Positions 34,127 to 42,924 of a stretch of 63,200 nt of DNA are shown in pieces. Within the stretch, counting starts at the first letter, position 1, and every line of letters starts with the position of its first letter. A program made the position numbers and the translations under genes. The notes under the pieces were generated by a model. The model saw nothing but the letters and a program-made list of their open reading frames with translations, did no database searches and was not told the origin of the DNA. The DNA is from an uncultured Paraprevotella sp. Its GTDB lineage: Bacteria; Bacteroidota; Bacteroidia; Bacteroidales; Bacteroidaceae. Where the stretch lies: assembly GCA_900548345.1 (NCBI GenBank), contig URKA01000015.1:1-63200 (forward strand). Direction: 5' to 3'.

Positions 34127-35920
34127 ATGAAAGAACTTATCACACAAAGGGTCTGTGCCCTTCGCGATTATATGGCGGCACACGGACTGGATGCCTTCAT
34201 CTTTCCAAGTACCGACCCGCATGCAGGTGAATACATTCCCGACCACTGGAAAACACGTGAATGGATTTCAGGATTCAACGGCTCGGCCGGCACTGCCGTC
34301 GTCACCATGCACGATGCGGCCCTATGGACAGACTCCAGGTATTTCCTGGCTGCCGCCGAACAACTGGAAGGCACACCTTTCCGACTGATGAAGGACAGGC
34401 TTCCGGAAACACCCACCATCACGCAATGGCTGTCGGCAGTACTGCCTGAGGGCGGCACCGTAGGCATGGACGCATGGGTGAACAGCACAAAGAGCGTGAT
34501 GCAGACAGCACAGGAACTGCACGGCCTTACCCTTGAAACCGGATTCAATCCGGCTGCCGCACTATGGGCAGACCGACCTCCACTGCCCTCCTCACCGATA
34601 GAAGTCCATCCGCAGGAGTTCGCAGGTAGAAGCGTTTCCGAAAAACTGGACGACATACGCAAAGCCATGCACCTGTCACATGCCGACGGACTGATTGTAC
34701 CGGCACTCGATGACATCGCATGGACACTCAATCTGCGCGGAAGAGACGTCCATTGCAATCCCGTGTTCGTATCTTACCTGTTCATCACGCACAGCCGTTG
34801 CGTCCTATATATTAATAAGGTAAAACTTACAGCCATAACGGAGAAGTATCTCGCGGAGAACCACATCGACATCCGCCCCTATAAAGCCATCGCCGACGAC
34901 CTCAGCCGTTACGATGGGGAAAGCGTCATGCTTGATAGTTCCTCGACCAACCTCATGCTGTACCGCAGTCTGCCGGAACGATGCAAGGTCATCGACTCTC
35001 CCTCTCCCATTGCCATGCTGAAAGCCGTCAAGAACCCGACGGAAGTGGAAGGCTACCGCCGGGCCATGGAACGCGACGGTGTGGCCATGGTGAAGTTTCT
35101 CAAATGGTTGAAACCGGCTGTAAAGACCGGAGGACAAACAGAGATAAGCATCGACCGCAAACTGACAGCCCTGCGTGCCGAACAGCCGCTCTACCGCGAC
35201 ATCAGTTTCGACACCATTGCCGGATACGCCGACCACGGTGCCATCGTACACTATGAAGCCACACCGGAAACCGACGCCGAACTGAAACCGAAAGGTCTGC
35301 TCCTGCTCGACTCCGGAGCACAATATGAAGACGGCACCACGGACATCACACGCACCATAGCCCTCGGTCCGCTCACAGAAGAGGAACGACACGACTACAC
35401 CCTGGTGCTGAAAGGCCACATCCGACTGGCACGGGTGAAGTTCCCCGAAGGATGCAGCGGCACACAACTGGACATCTGCGCACGGTACGACATGTGGCAG
35501 GAAGCCGTCAACTACCTGCATGGCACGGGACACGGCGTAGGGTCTTACCTGAACGTGCATGAGGGACCTCATCAGCTACGCATGAACTACATGCCGGCAC
35601 CACTCCGTCCGTACATGACACTCACCAACGAACCGGGTATTTACAAAGCCGGCAGCCACGGCGTGCGCATAGAAAACACCCAGCTCATCATGCCTTACAT
35701 GCAAGGAGAATTCGGTGCGTTCCTGCAGTTTGAACCGCTCACCTTATGTCCCATCGACACCACACCGCTCGACATGACCATGCTCGACCGGACGGAAACG
35801 GCATGGCTGAACGATTATCACCGCATGGTGTACGACCGCCTCTCTCCCCTGCTCGACGAGGAACACCGGCAATGGCTGGCGGAAGCGACGGCACCAATCG
35901 GCACCATCCATCATCCGTAA
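34127..35920 (+). CDS. pepP: Xaa-Pro aminopeptidase (M24B family)
   Basis: A 597-residue cytoplasmic metallopeptidase that removes N-terminal residues preceding proline. Two creatinase-like N domains are followed by the pita-bread catalytic domain. Metal ligands are visible: Asp in LLLDSGAQYEDGTTDITRT, His in HGTGHGVGSYLNVHEGP, and Glu residues in TNEPGIYKAG and HGVRIENTQL. The three-domain length matches eukaryotic-type APP1 and its Bacteroidetes homologues rather than the 440-residue E. coli enzyme. I chose ATG 34127 because MKELITQRVCALRDYM is the typical start and the upstream TTG overlaps the promoter. Confidence 0.92.
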   Translation: MKELITQRVCALRDYMAAHGLDAFIFPSTDPHAGEYIPDHWKTREWISGFNGSAGTAVVTMHDAALWTDSRYFLAAAEQLEGTPFRLMKDRLPETPTITQWLSAVLPEGGTVGMDAWVNSTKSVMQTAQELHGLTLETGFNPAAALWADRPPLPSSPIEVHPQEFAGRSVSEKLDDIRKAMHLSHADGLIVPALDDIAWTLNLRGRDVHCNPVFVSYLFITHSRCVLYINKVKLTAITEKYLAENHIDIRPYKAIADDLSRYDGESVMLDSSSTNLMLYRSLPERCKVIDSPSPIAMLKAVKNPTEVEGYRRAMERDGVAMVKFLKWLKPAVKTGGQTEISIDRKLTALRAEQPLYRDISFDTIAGYADHGAIVHYEATPETDAELKPKGLLLLDSGAQYEDGTTDITRTIALGPLTEEERHDYTLVLKGHIRLARVKFPEGCSGTQLDICARYDMWQEAVNYLHGTGHGVGSYLNVHEGPHQLRMNYMPAPLRPYMTLTNEPGIYKAGSHGVRIENTQLIMPYMQGEFGAFLQFEPLTLCPIDTTPLDMTMLDRTETAWLNDYHRMVYDRLSPLLDEEHRQWLAEATAPIGTIHHP

Positions 35921-35985
35921 TTACTCACTCTTTCATTATTCACTTTTTCATTCTTAATTCTTTCATTCTTTAATTTGAAACCAAA

Positions 35986-36576
35986 ATGGCACTCATCAAA
36001 TCAGTAAAAGGACTGACGCCGACATTCGGCAAACACTGTTATTTCTCGGAAGGCGCAGCCATCATCGGCGAAGTCACCATGGGAGACGACTGTACCGTAT
36101 GGTTCAACGCCGTGATACGCGGCGACGTGCACTACATCAAAATCGGCAACCGCGTCAACATCCAGGACGGTTCCTGCCTGCACACCTTGTACAAGAAAGC
36201 ACCTATCATCATCGGCGACGACGTGACCGTGGGGCATAACGTCACCCTGCACGGCTGCGAAATCAAAAGCGGCGCGCTCATCGGCATGGGCTCCACCATA
36301 CTCGACCATGCCGTCGTAGGACGCGGAGCCATCGTGGCTGCCGGTGCACTGGTGCTGAAGAACACCGTCATCGGCGACGGTGAACTGTGGGGCGGCGTAC
36401 CCGCCAAATTCATCAAGAAGGTGGACCCGGAACAGGCTCAGGAACTCAACGTGGGATATGCCCAGCACTACATCATGTATTCCGACTGGTTCCGCGAGAC
36501 GGACAGCCGGCCTGAAAACTCCTGTTACTGCACGACATCGGAGGAATATGCCACACAACACGAAACGAAGAAATAA
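35986..36576 (+). CDS. Gamma-carbonic-anhydrase-like hexapeptide-repeat protein
   Basis: A 196-residue cytoplasmic left-handed beta-helix trimer of the gamma-CA/PaaY/YrdA family. Hexapeptide repeats run from VTMGDDCTVWFNAVIRGDVHYIKIG to VIGDGELWGGVPAKF, and a C-terminal helix follows. The three expected zinc-binding His residues appear in SCLHTLY and VGHNVTLHG. Carbonic anhydrase activity is possible, but many members have other or unknown activities. It lies 65 bases after pepP; the gap holds only T-rich direct repeats of the TTCATTCTT kind. Confidence 0.88.
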   Translation: MALIKSVKGLTPTFGKHCYFSEGAAIIGEVTMGDDCTVWFNAVIRGDVHYIKIGNRVNIQDGSCLHTLYKKAPIIIGDDVTVGHNVTLHGCEIKSGALIGMGSTILDHAVVGRGAIVAAGALVLKNTVIGDGELWGGVPAKFIKKVDPEQAQELNVGYAQHYIMYSDWFRETDSRPENSCYCTTSEEYATQHETKK

Positions 36577-36619
36577 CGTAAGTGTGAATCCCAGCCCCCA
36601 CAACATCCCTCAGAGTTTT

Positions 36620-37945
36620 ATGAAGACACATAACTTTTATAGAATCTTAAGTATGGCCATCGGCCTCGCCACGGCTACCATTGCTGCCGCACAAGTAAGG
36701 TCAAGAATAATAGAAGACGGTGGTACCGGCCCGTACAAGGCCGTAATGACCGAAACAAAGGACTTGGCCGGACATACGTTGTTCATGCCACAGGACCTTT
36801 CCGCTTTTGACTCCGACAACCCGCTTCCCGTACTCGTATGGGGTAATGGAGCCTGTGCGAACTCTCCCTGGGAACATGTGAATTTCCTCAATGAAATAGC
36901 CTCTCACGGTTATTTGGTATTGGCCACAGGTTTCATACCAATGGACAATGAACCTTATAAAGGACCGATGTCCAAGACTACACAACAGATAGAGAGCATA
37001 GATTGGGTCATCCGTCATAATGCCGACAAGAACAGCGGATTCTACCATAAAATCGACATCAACGCCATCTGTCTCGCCGGCATGTCGTGCGGAGGCTTAC
37101 AAAGTCTGTTCAATTGTGCAGACCCACGCATTTCCTCTTTGATGATTTGCAACAGCGGCTTATTCAAGGACGAGAACCAGGCAAAGGCCATACCGGATAT
37201 GCCGATGCCTTCAAAAAACAAACTGAAGGAGATTCACACCCCGATAATTTATATCTTAGGAGATACGGCCGACATCGCTTATGAAAATGGTATGGACGAT
37301 TTCCATCGCATTGACAACGTTCCTGCATACGCCGCCAACTTTCCCGTGGGACACGGCGGTACATACCGGCAACCTCATGGCGGTGAGTTTAGTGTGGTTG
37401 CCCTGGCATGGCTCGACTGGCAGCTCAAGAAAGACCCAACGGCCGGTACGATGTTCACAGGCAAGAAGCCCACATTGAAGTCCCGCAAAGGGTGGACACT
37501 TGAACGCAACCATATAGCAGAAGCAGACGAAGTAAGTGCCACATTCGTCATGCAGTTGAGGGTCAACGTATCCGACGCTTATTCCGTAGGCAACGTCTCT
37601 CAAGGCAAACGGACCGTGATTCCTATTACCGGCGGAACATTCCTTGGCCCCGACATCCGCGGCACCATCATTCCCGGCGGTGCCGACTATCAGCTGCAAC
37701 AAGACGGTCGCTTGACACTCGAAGCCATCTATTCCATCAAAACAGACGACGGAGTCAATATCCACGTTCGCAACCGCGGGATAATCGCTACGGACAAAAG
37801 TGGTTCATTCTACTTCAAGACAGCACCGCAGTTCGAGGCTCCCGTCGACAGCAAATACGCCTGGCTGAACAACGCCATCTTCATTTGCGCTCCCGGCGAA
37901 CCGATGAAAGACGGCATTGTGCTCAACGTTTGGAAGGTGTTGTAG
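36620..37945 (+). CDS. Exported alpha/beta hydrolase fused to a DUF3237 domain
   Basis: A 441-residue protein with a signal peptide (ILSMAIGLATATIAAAQ). Residues about 25-290 form an alpha/beta-hydrolase domain (LPVLVWGNGACANSP, and a nucleophile-elbow-like GMSCGGLQS in which Cys takes the nucleophile place). Residues about 300-441 match DUF3237, a beta-barrel of unknown function (ITGGTFLGPDIRGTIIPGG, GVNIHVRNRG). The ATG at 36620 is the signal-peptide start; the frame is open further upstream over the preceding gene. It may be an esterase or lyase on a sugar or aromatic ester, but I cannot name a substrate. Confidence 0.78.
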   Translation: MKTHNFYRILSMAIGLATATIAAAQVRSRIIEDGGTGPYKAVMTETKDLAGHTLFMPQDLSAFDSDNPLPVLVWGNGACANSPWEHVNFLNEIASHGYLVLATGFIPMDNEPYKGPMSKTTQQIESIDWVIRHNADKNSGFYHKIDINAICLAGMSCGGLQSLFNCADPRISSLMICNSGLFKDENQAKAIPDMPMPSKNKLKEIHTPIIYILGDTADIAYENGMDDFHRIDNVPAYAANFPVGHGGTYRQPHGGEFSVVALAWLDWQLKKDPTAGTMFTGKKPTLKSRKGWTLERNHIAEADEVSATFVMQLRVNVSDAYSVGNVSQGKRTVIPITGGTFLGPDIRGTIIPGGADYQLQQDGRLTLEAIYSIKTDDGVNIHVRNRGIIATDKSGSFYFKTAPQFEAPVDSKYAWLNNAIFICAPGEPMKDGIVLNVWKVL

Positions 37946-37955
37946 GCACTATCAA

Positions 37956-37997
37956 GTCCGCGATAAAATGCAGACAGGTCTTCACCTTATCGCGGAC
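37956..37997. terminator. Convergent inverted repeat (likely terminator)
   Basis: An 11-bp perfect inverted repeat, GTCCGCGATAA ... TTATCGCGGAC, has a 20-nt loop and lies between the convergent hydrolase gene and waaA. There is no clear T-run, so it is a terminator or end-stabilising stem of lower certainty. Confidence 0.55.
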
Positions 37998-38021
37998 AGG
38001 TATACATCTCAGCGCCATCCG

Positions 38022-39239
38022 CTAAAAAACTATTGCATTAAATATCAACTCTGTAGCACCTGCATTTCCGGATATGTATTTTCCGGCTGTCCGGCCGCAT
38101 CGGGCCAGATATTCTTTGTCGGACAACAGGCGGTCCATCGTGTGGTTATAGGTTTCCTCATCCGTCACCTCCAGACAGCCTCCGGCCTGCAAAAGGTACT
38201 GCGCCTCACGGAACTTTTTGTTGTTCGGACCGATGATGACCGGCACACCGTATACCGCAGCTTCAGGCACATTGTGTATCCCCACACCGAAACCACCGCC
38301 CACGTAGGCAATCTCACCATAACGATAAATGGAAGAAAGCAAGCCGTAACCATCGATAATCAGGCAGTCCGCCTCACTGACATTCTCTTCCGTGGCCTGC
38401 GAGTATCTTATACAGGGGCGCGTCAGTTTCCCTTCGATTTCCTTCAGATGCGCCTCGCTGATGACATGGGGAGCTATCACCATCTTCATTTCGGGATGCG
38501 CATTGAAATAGGGAATCATCAAATCCTCGTCGGGAGCCCATGAACTGCCTGCCACCAGCACCACAGCGTCTTGCTTGAAAGCCTTGACAAGAGGCAGGTG
38601 TTTCGCCTGCCGGCAAATATCAAGCACACGGTCGAAACGGGTATCACCCACCACCGTGACATTCGTCATACCCCTGCCGGCGAGCAACTCTTTCGACCGC
38701 TCATTCTGCACGAAGAAATGCTCCACGCAGTCCAGTACCTTACTATAGGAACGGCCGTACCAACGGAAAAAAATCTGGTTCTCGCGGAAGATACTGCTCA
38801 CACTATACACCGGAATATGGCGGTGACGGCATACATGCAGATAATTGTTCCAGAACTCATATTTGATGAAGAACGCCATGACGGGATGCGCCAGACGCAG
38901 GAAACTGCGCACGTTTCCGGGCGTATCGAACGGAAGATAGCAAATCACATCGGCTCCTTCATAGTTCTTGCGCACCTCATAACCGGAAGGTGAGAAGAAC
39001 GTAAGGAGTATCTTATATTCAGGATGCTCGCGGCGAAGACGTTCCATCAACGGACGTCCCTGTTCAAACTCGCCCAATGACGCGGCATGAAACCACACAT
39101 ACTTTCCGTTGCGGTCAATCTTCTTGCGCAGGATTCTGAACGTCTTCCATTGCCCTTTGACCATCTGCCGCGCCTTCTTGTGGAATGGCGAGACCAAAAT
39201 CACGGCCAAAGCGTATAAATATAAAGCGAACGAATACAT
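38022..39239 (-). CDS. waaA: 3-deoxy-D-manno-octulosonic acid transferase
   Basis: A 405-residue GT30 enzyme at the inner membrane that adds Kdo to lipid A precursor. The N-terminal membrane anchor is MYSFALYLYALAVILVSPF. The family signature WFHAASLGEFEQGRPL holds the catalytic Glu near residue 60, followed by LLTFFSPSGYEV and, in the C-terminal GT-B lobe, EAAVYGVPVIIGPNNKKF. Its ATG shares a base with the gltX stop (TAATG), so the two are coupled. Confidence 0.92.
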   Translation of the reverse strand: MYSFALYLYALAVILVSPFHKKARQMVKGQWKTFRILRKKIDRNGKYVWFHAASLGEFEQGRPLMERLRREHPEYKILLTFFSPSGYEVRKNYEGADVICYLPFDTPGNVRSFLRLAHPVMAFFIKYEFWNNYLHVCRHRHIPVYSVSSIFRENQIFFRWYGRSYSKVLDCVEHFFVQNERSKELLAGRGMTNVTVVGDTRFDRVLDICRQAKHLPLVKAFKQDAVVLVAGSSWAPDEDLMIPYFNAHPEMKMVIAPHVISEAHLKEIEGKLTRPCIRYSQATEENVSEADCLIIDGYGLLSSIYRYGEIAYVGGGFGVGIHNVPEAAVYGVPVIIGPNNKKFREAQYLLQAGGCLEVTDEETYNHTMDRLLSDKEYLARCGRTAGKYISGNAGATELIFNAIVF

Positions 39240-40756
39240 TATCCCAACACTTCTATCGCCCGGCGCATTCTTCTTATCGTCTCTTCCTTACCAAGGAACG
39301 CGGAGATGTCGAACATGTGAGGTCCCTTTCCTTCGCCTACCAGCGTCAGACGCCACGCATTCATGATATTGCCCATATGCAGCCCGTTGTCCTCAATCCA
39401 CTTGTTGACCACTTCTTCCTGATGCGCCAACGAGAAATCGTCCAAGGTGTCCAGCAAATCGGCCAGCCTGGTCATCATTTCGGCAGAATCTTCCTTCCAG
39501 CGTTTCTTCACGGTTTTCTCATCATAGGCTTCGGGAGCCACGAAGAAGAAACGGCACAGGGGCACAAGCTCCTTGACAAAGTTCACACGGCTCTTCATCA
39601 TGCCGGCCACAGCCGTCACACGGTCGAAAGGCTCGTCGATGCCTTCGGCTTTCAGCATCACGTCGTAATGACGCGCTATTTCCTCATCGCTCTTCTGCAG
39701 GATGTATTCGTGATTGAACCATGTGCCCTTCACGTAATCGAACTTGGCACCGGCCTTGCTGCACTTGGTGATGTCAAAGAGCTTCACCATCTCGTCCAGC
39801 GACATGATTTCCTGCTCCGTACCGGGATTCCAGCCCAGCAAAGCCAGGAAATTCAGCACGGCTTCGGGCAGATAACCGCTCTCACGGTAGCCTGAGGAAA
39901 CTTCGCCTGTCTTCGGGTCGTGCCATTCGAGAGGAAATACGGGGAAACCGAGGCGGTCGCCGTCGCGCTTGCTCAACTTGCCTTTCCCGTCCGGCTTCAA
40001 CAACAGCGGCAGATGCGCGAAAGCCGGCATCGTGTCGGCCCATCCGAACGCACGGTACAGGAGCACATGGAGCGGAGCCGAAGGCAACCACTCTTCGCCA
40101 CGAATGACGTGCGTCACCTCCATCAGGTGGTCGTCCACAATATTGGCAAGGTGATATGTCGGCAATTCGTCCGCGCTTTTATAAAGCACCTTGTCGTCGA
40201 GAATGGAAGAGTTGATGACCACATCACCACGAATCATGTCATCGACATGTATGTCCTCATCAGGTTCAATCTTGAAACGCACCACGTACTGATGCCCCTC
40301 GTCTATCAGACGCCTGACCTCATCGGCAGGCAGCGAAAGCGAGTTGCGCATCATGCCACGGGTTGATGCGTCGTATTGGAAGTTCTTGATTTCATTGCGC
40401 TTGGCATCAAGTTCCTCCGGCGTATCAAAAGCAATATAGGCCTTTCCGGCATCAAGCAGTTGGTTGACGTACTTCTTATAGATATCTCGACGCTCCGACT
40501 GCCGGTACGGACCATGCGTGCCACCGAAACTCACTCCCTCGTCGAAATGAATCCCCAACCAGCGGAACGACTCTAAGATATACTCCTCGGCACCAGGAAC
40601 AAAGCGGTTGGAGTCGGTATCTTCTATACGGAAAATCAACTCTCCCCCATGCTGACGGGCAAAGAGGTAATTATACAGGGCAGTACGTACACCACCTATA
40701 TGCAATGCTCCGGTGGGACTTGGAGCAAAACGGACCCTAACTTTTCTTTCAGTCAT
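39239..40756 (-). CDS. gltX: Glutamate--tRNA ligase
   Basis: A 505-residue class I aminoacyl-tRNA synthetase. The HIGH motif is in FAPSPTGALHIGGVRTAL and the KMSKS equivalent is GKLSKRDGD. An anticodon-binding C-terminal domain completes it. I place the start at ATG 40756 (MTERKVRVRF), because the eight residues upstream are not family-like. A -7 box TATTTTTG lies on the minus strand at 40785-40778. It is followed by overlapping waaA. Confidence 0.95.
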   Translation of the reverse strand: MTERKVRVRFAPSPTGALHIGGVRTALYNYLFARQHGGELIFRIEDTDSNRFVPGAEEYILESFRWLGIHFDEGVSFGGTHGPYRQSERRDIYKKYVNQLLDAGKAYIAFDTPEELDAKRNEIKNFQYDASTRGMMRNSLSLPADEVRRLIDEGHQYVVRFKIEPDEDIHVDDMIRGDVVINSSILDDKVLYKSADELPTYHLANIVDDHLMEVTHVIRGEEWLPSAPLHVLLYRAFGWADTMPAFAHLPLLLKPDGKGKLSKRDGDRLGFPVFPLEWHDPKTGEVSSGYRESGYLPEAVLNFLALLGWNPGTEQEIMSLDEMVKLFDITKCSKAGAKFDYVKGTWFNHEYILQKSDEEIARHYDVMLKAEGIDEPFDRVTAVAGMMKSRVNFVKELVPLCRFFFVAPEAYDEKTVKKRWKEDSAEMMTRLADLLDTLDDFSLAHQEEVVNKWIEDNGLHMGNIMNAWRLTLVGEGKGPHMFDISAFLGKEETIRRMRRAIEVLG

Positions 40757-40851
40757 TGTTACGTTGTGATTTTTGTGCAAAAATACGACTTTTTATTCAA
40801 AAGCCCCGTATTTTTTTCGTATTTTCGCCCTCAATAAAACAGAGAAAAGCC

Positions 40852-42915
40852 ATGAGCAGATACAACCAACATACAAAACTCTCTACAAAGGCACTGTTCT
40901 ACAGACTTGCCATCACTGTCGCCGCCATACTCACCGTATGTCTGTACATGCCGCGGGACGAACGTTCGGTCTACACCTTCGATTTGGGAAAACCGTGGCG
41001 CTACAGCCAACTCATCGCCACATACGACTTCCCCATATACAAAAGCGATGAGGCAATCCGGAAGGAACAAGACAGCATTCTGAAATTCTATGAACCGTAT
41101 TTCGCTATCAACACGGCCACAGGAAACGAACAGATAGCCCGGCTGCAAAAGGCATTCAAGCACCAGCTCGGCGCATCCGTCCCCGCGCATTATCTTCCTT
41201 ACCTCGAACATAAGCTGAAACACATCTATTCGCATGGTGTCATCGGCATGGAAGACCTTGACAGCATCCATGCAGACAGTGTGAGGAACATAAGGATCTT
41301 CGAGCAGAACGAGGCAAGAGAAATCGCTCTTAATGAAGTATTCTCCCCCAAAACGGCATACGACTATTTGGTCAACAACATAGAAGACACCCTGAAATAC
41401 GACCGTATCCTGTTAAGGAAATGCAACCTGAACGATTATATCGTACAGAACCTTGCTTTCGACAAAGAAAAATCCAAAGAGTCACGGAAAGAACTTCTCG
41501 GTTCGCTCTCATACGCCAAAGGGATGGTCATCAGCGGACAGAAAATCATCGACAGAGGCGAAATCATCAACGCAGAAACGTACGACATCCTTATGTCTTT
41601 GCAAACGGAATACAACAAACGTAACAATTCCATGATGCAGTCGCATACGGTCTTGCTCGGCCAACTGTTGTACGTTCTCATCCTGTCCGTCTGCCTGTCC
41701 CTGTACTTCAACCTGTTCCGGCGCGACTATATGGCCAACACGCGTAGTATCCTGTTCCTGGCCTCCATGCCGGTCATCTACCCGCTGATTACTTCATTCC
41801 TCATCAAGCAGAATCTGTTCAACGTATATATCATACCTTTCGCGATGGTTCCGATATTCATCCGGGTATTCATGGACTCGCGCACCGCCTTCATCACACA
41901 TCTGGTCACGGTACTGATTTGCGCCGTATCGCTGAAATACCCGTATGAGTTCATTGCCACCCAGATTGTGGCCGGACTGGCAGCCATCTATAGTCTTCGC
42001 GAGCTGTCACAGCGTTCGCAACTCATCCGTACAGCCTTCTATGTCACACTGGTATCCCTGCTATTCTATGCAAGCATGGAACTGATACATGAGAAAGACA
42101 TCTCACGACTGGAATATGGCATGTACATCTATATTATCATCAACGGTATACTGCTGCTGTTTGCCTATCCCCTGCTGTTCCTTTTCGAGAAGGTTTTCGG
42201 ATTCACCTCGAACGTAACGCTTGTGGAACTCTCGAACATCAACAACGAACTGCTGAGAAGAATGTCGGAAGTAGCTCCCGGCACTTTCCAACATTCCTTG
42301 CAGGTGGCAAACCTGGCCACTGAGGTAGCCAACAAAATCGGTGCGAAAAGCCAGCTGGTAAGAACAGGTGCATTGTATCACGACATCGGGAAAATCAACA
42401 ACCCCGCCTACTTTACGGAAAACCAGAACAAAGTGAACCCGCATCAACGCCTTACATTCGAGCAAAGCGCAGCCGTGGTCATCAATCACGTCAAAGATGG
42501 CTTGAAACTGGCTGATAAATACAACCTGCCGCAGGTTATCAAAGACTTTATCCAGACTCACCACGGAACAGGAAAAACCAAATACTTCCTGATATCGTTC
42601 AAGAACCAGAATCCGGACACTCCCGTGGACGAATCCCTCTACACTTATCCCGGACCTAATCCGTTTACACAAGAACAGGCCATCCTGATGATGGCAGATG
42701 CCGTAGAAGCCGCATCAAGGAGCCTGAACGATTATACGGAAGAAAGTATCAGCGAACTGGTGGAGAAAATCATCGACTCACAGACCCAGGAAGGATTCTT
42801 CCGCAATTGCCCCATCACATTCCAGGACATCAACACGGCCAAGGAGGTGTTCAAAGAGAAACTGAAAACAATCTACCACACACGCATCAGCTATCCTGAA
42901 CTGAAAAAGAAATAA
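40852..42915 (+). CDS. 7TM-HD (PgpH-type) cyclic di-AMP phosphodiesterase
   Basis: A 687-residue inner-membrane protein. One N-terminal TM helix precedes a 7TMR-HDED extracytoplasmic domain (about 45-265). A seven-TM bundle follows (about 275-465), then a cytoplasmic HD domain (about 475-640) with His in TFQHSLQVANLA, His-Asp in ALYHDIGKI, His in VINHVKDG, His in QTHHGTGK and Asp in ADAVEAA. PgpH relatives hydrolyse c-di-AMP, which controls potassium and cell-wall homeostasis. The frame is open upstream into the gltX promoter region, but ATG 40852 follows a TATTTTCG near-consensus box and is the natural start. Confidence 0.9.
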   Translation: MSRYNQHTKLSTKALFYRLAITVAAILTVCLYMPRDERSVYTFDLGKPWRYSQLIATYDFPIYKSDEAIRKEQDSILKFYEPYFAINTATGNEQIARLQKAFKHQLGASVPAHYLPYLEHKLKHIYSHGVIGMEDLDSIHADSVRNIRIFEQNEAREIALNEVFSPKTAYDYLVNNIEDTLKYDRILLRKCNLNDYIVQNLAFDKEKSKESRKELLGSLSYAKGMVISGQKIIDRGEIINAETYDILMSLQTEYNKRNNSMMQSHTVLLGQLLYVLILSVCLSLYFNLFRRDYMANTRSILFLASMPVIYPLITSFLIKQNLFNVYIIPFAMVPIFIRVFMDSRTAFITHLVTVLICAVSLKYPYEFIATQIVAGLAAIYSLRELSQRSQLIRTAFYVTLVSLLFYASMELIHEKDISRLEYGMYIYIIINGILLLFAYPLLFLFEKVFGFTSNVTLVELSNINNELLRRMSEVAPGTFQHSLQVANLATEVANKIGAKSQLVRTGALYHDIGKINNPAYFTENQNKVNPHQRLTFEQSAAVVINHVKDGLKLADKYNLPQVIKDFIQTHHGTGKTKYFLISFKNQNPDTPVDESLYTYPGPNPFTQEQAILMMADAVEAASRSLNDYTEESISELVEKIIDSQTQEGFFRNCPITFQDINTAKEVFKEKLKTIYHTRISYPELKKK

Positions 42916-42924
42916 CCGGAAAAG

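Noticed and set aside
35921..35985. T-rich TTCATTCTT repeats between pepP and the gamma-CA gene
   Set aside because: Short, low-complexity sequence with no stem or known element; probably a simple-sequence spacer.
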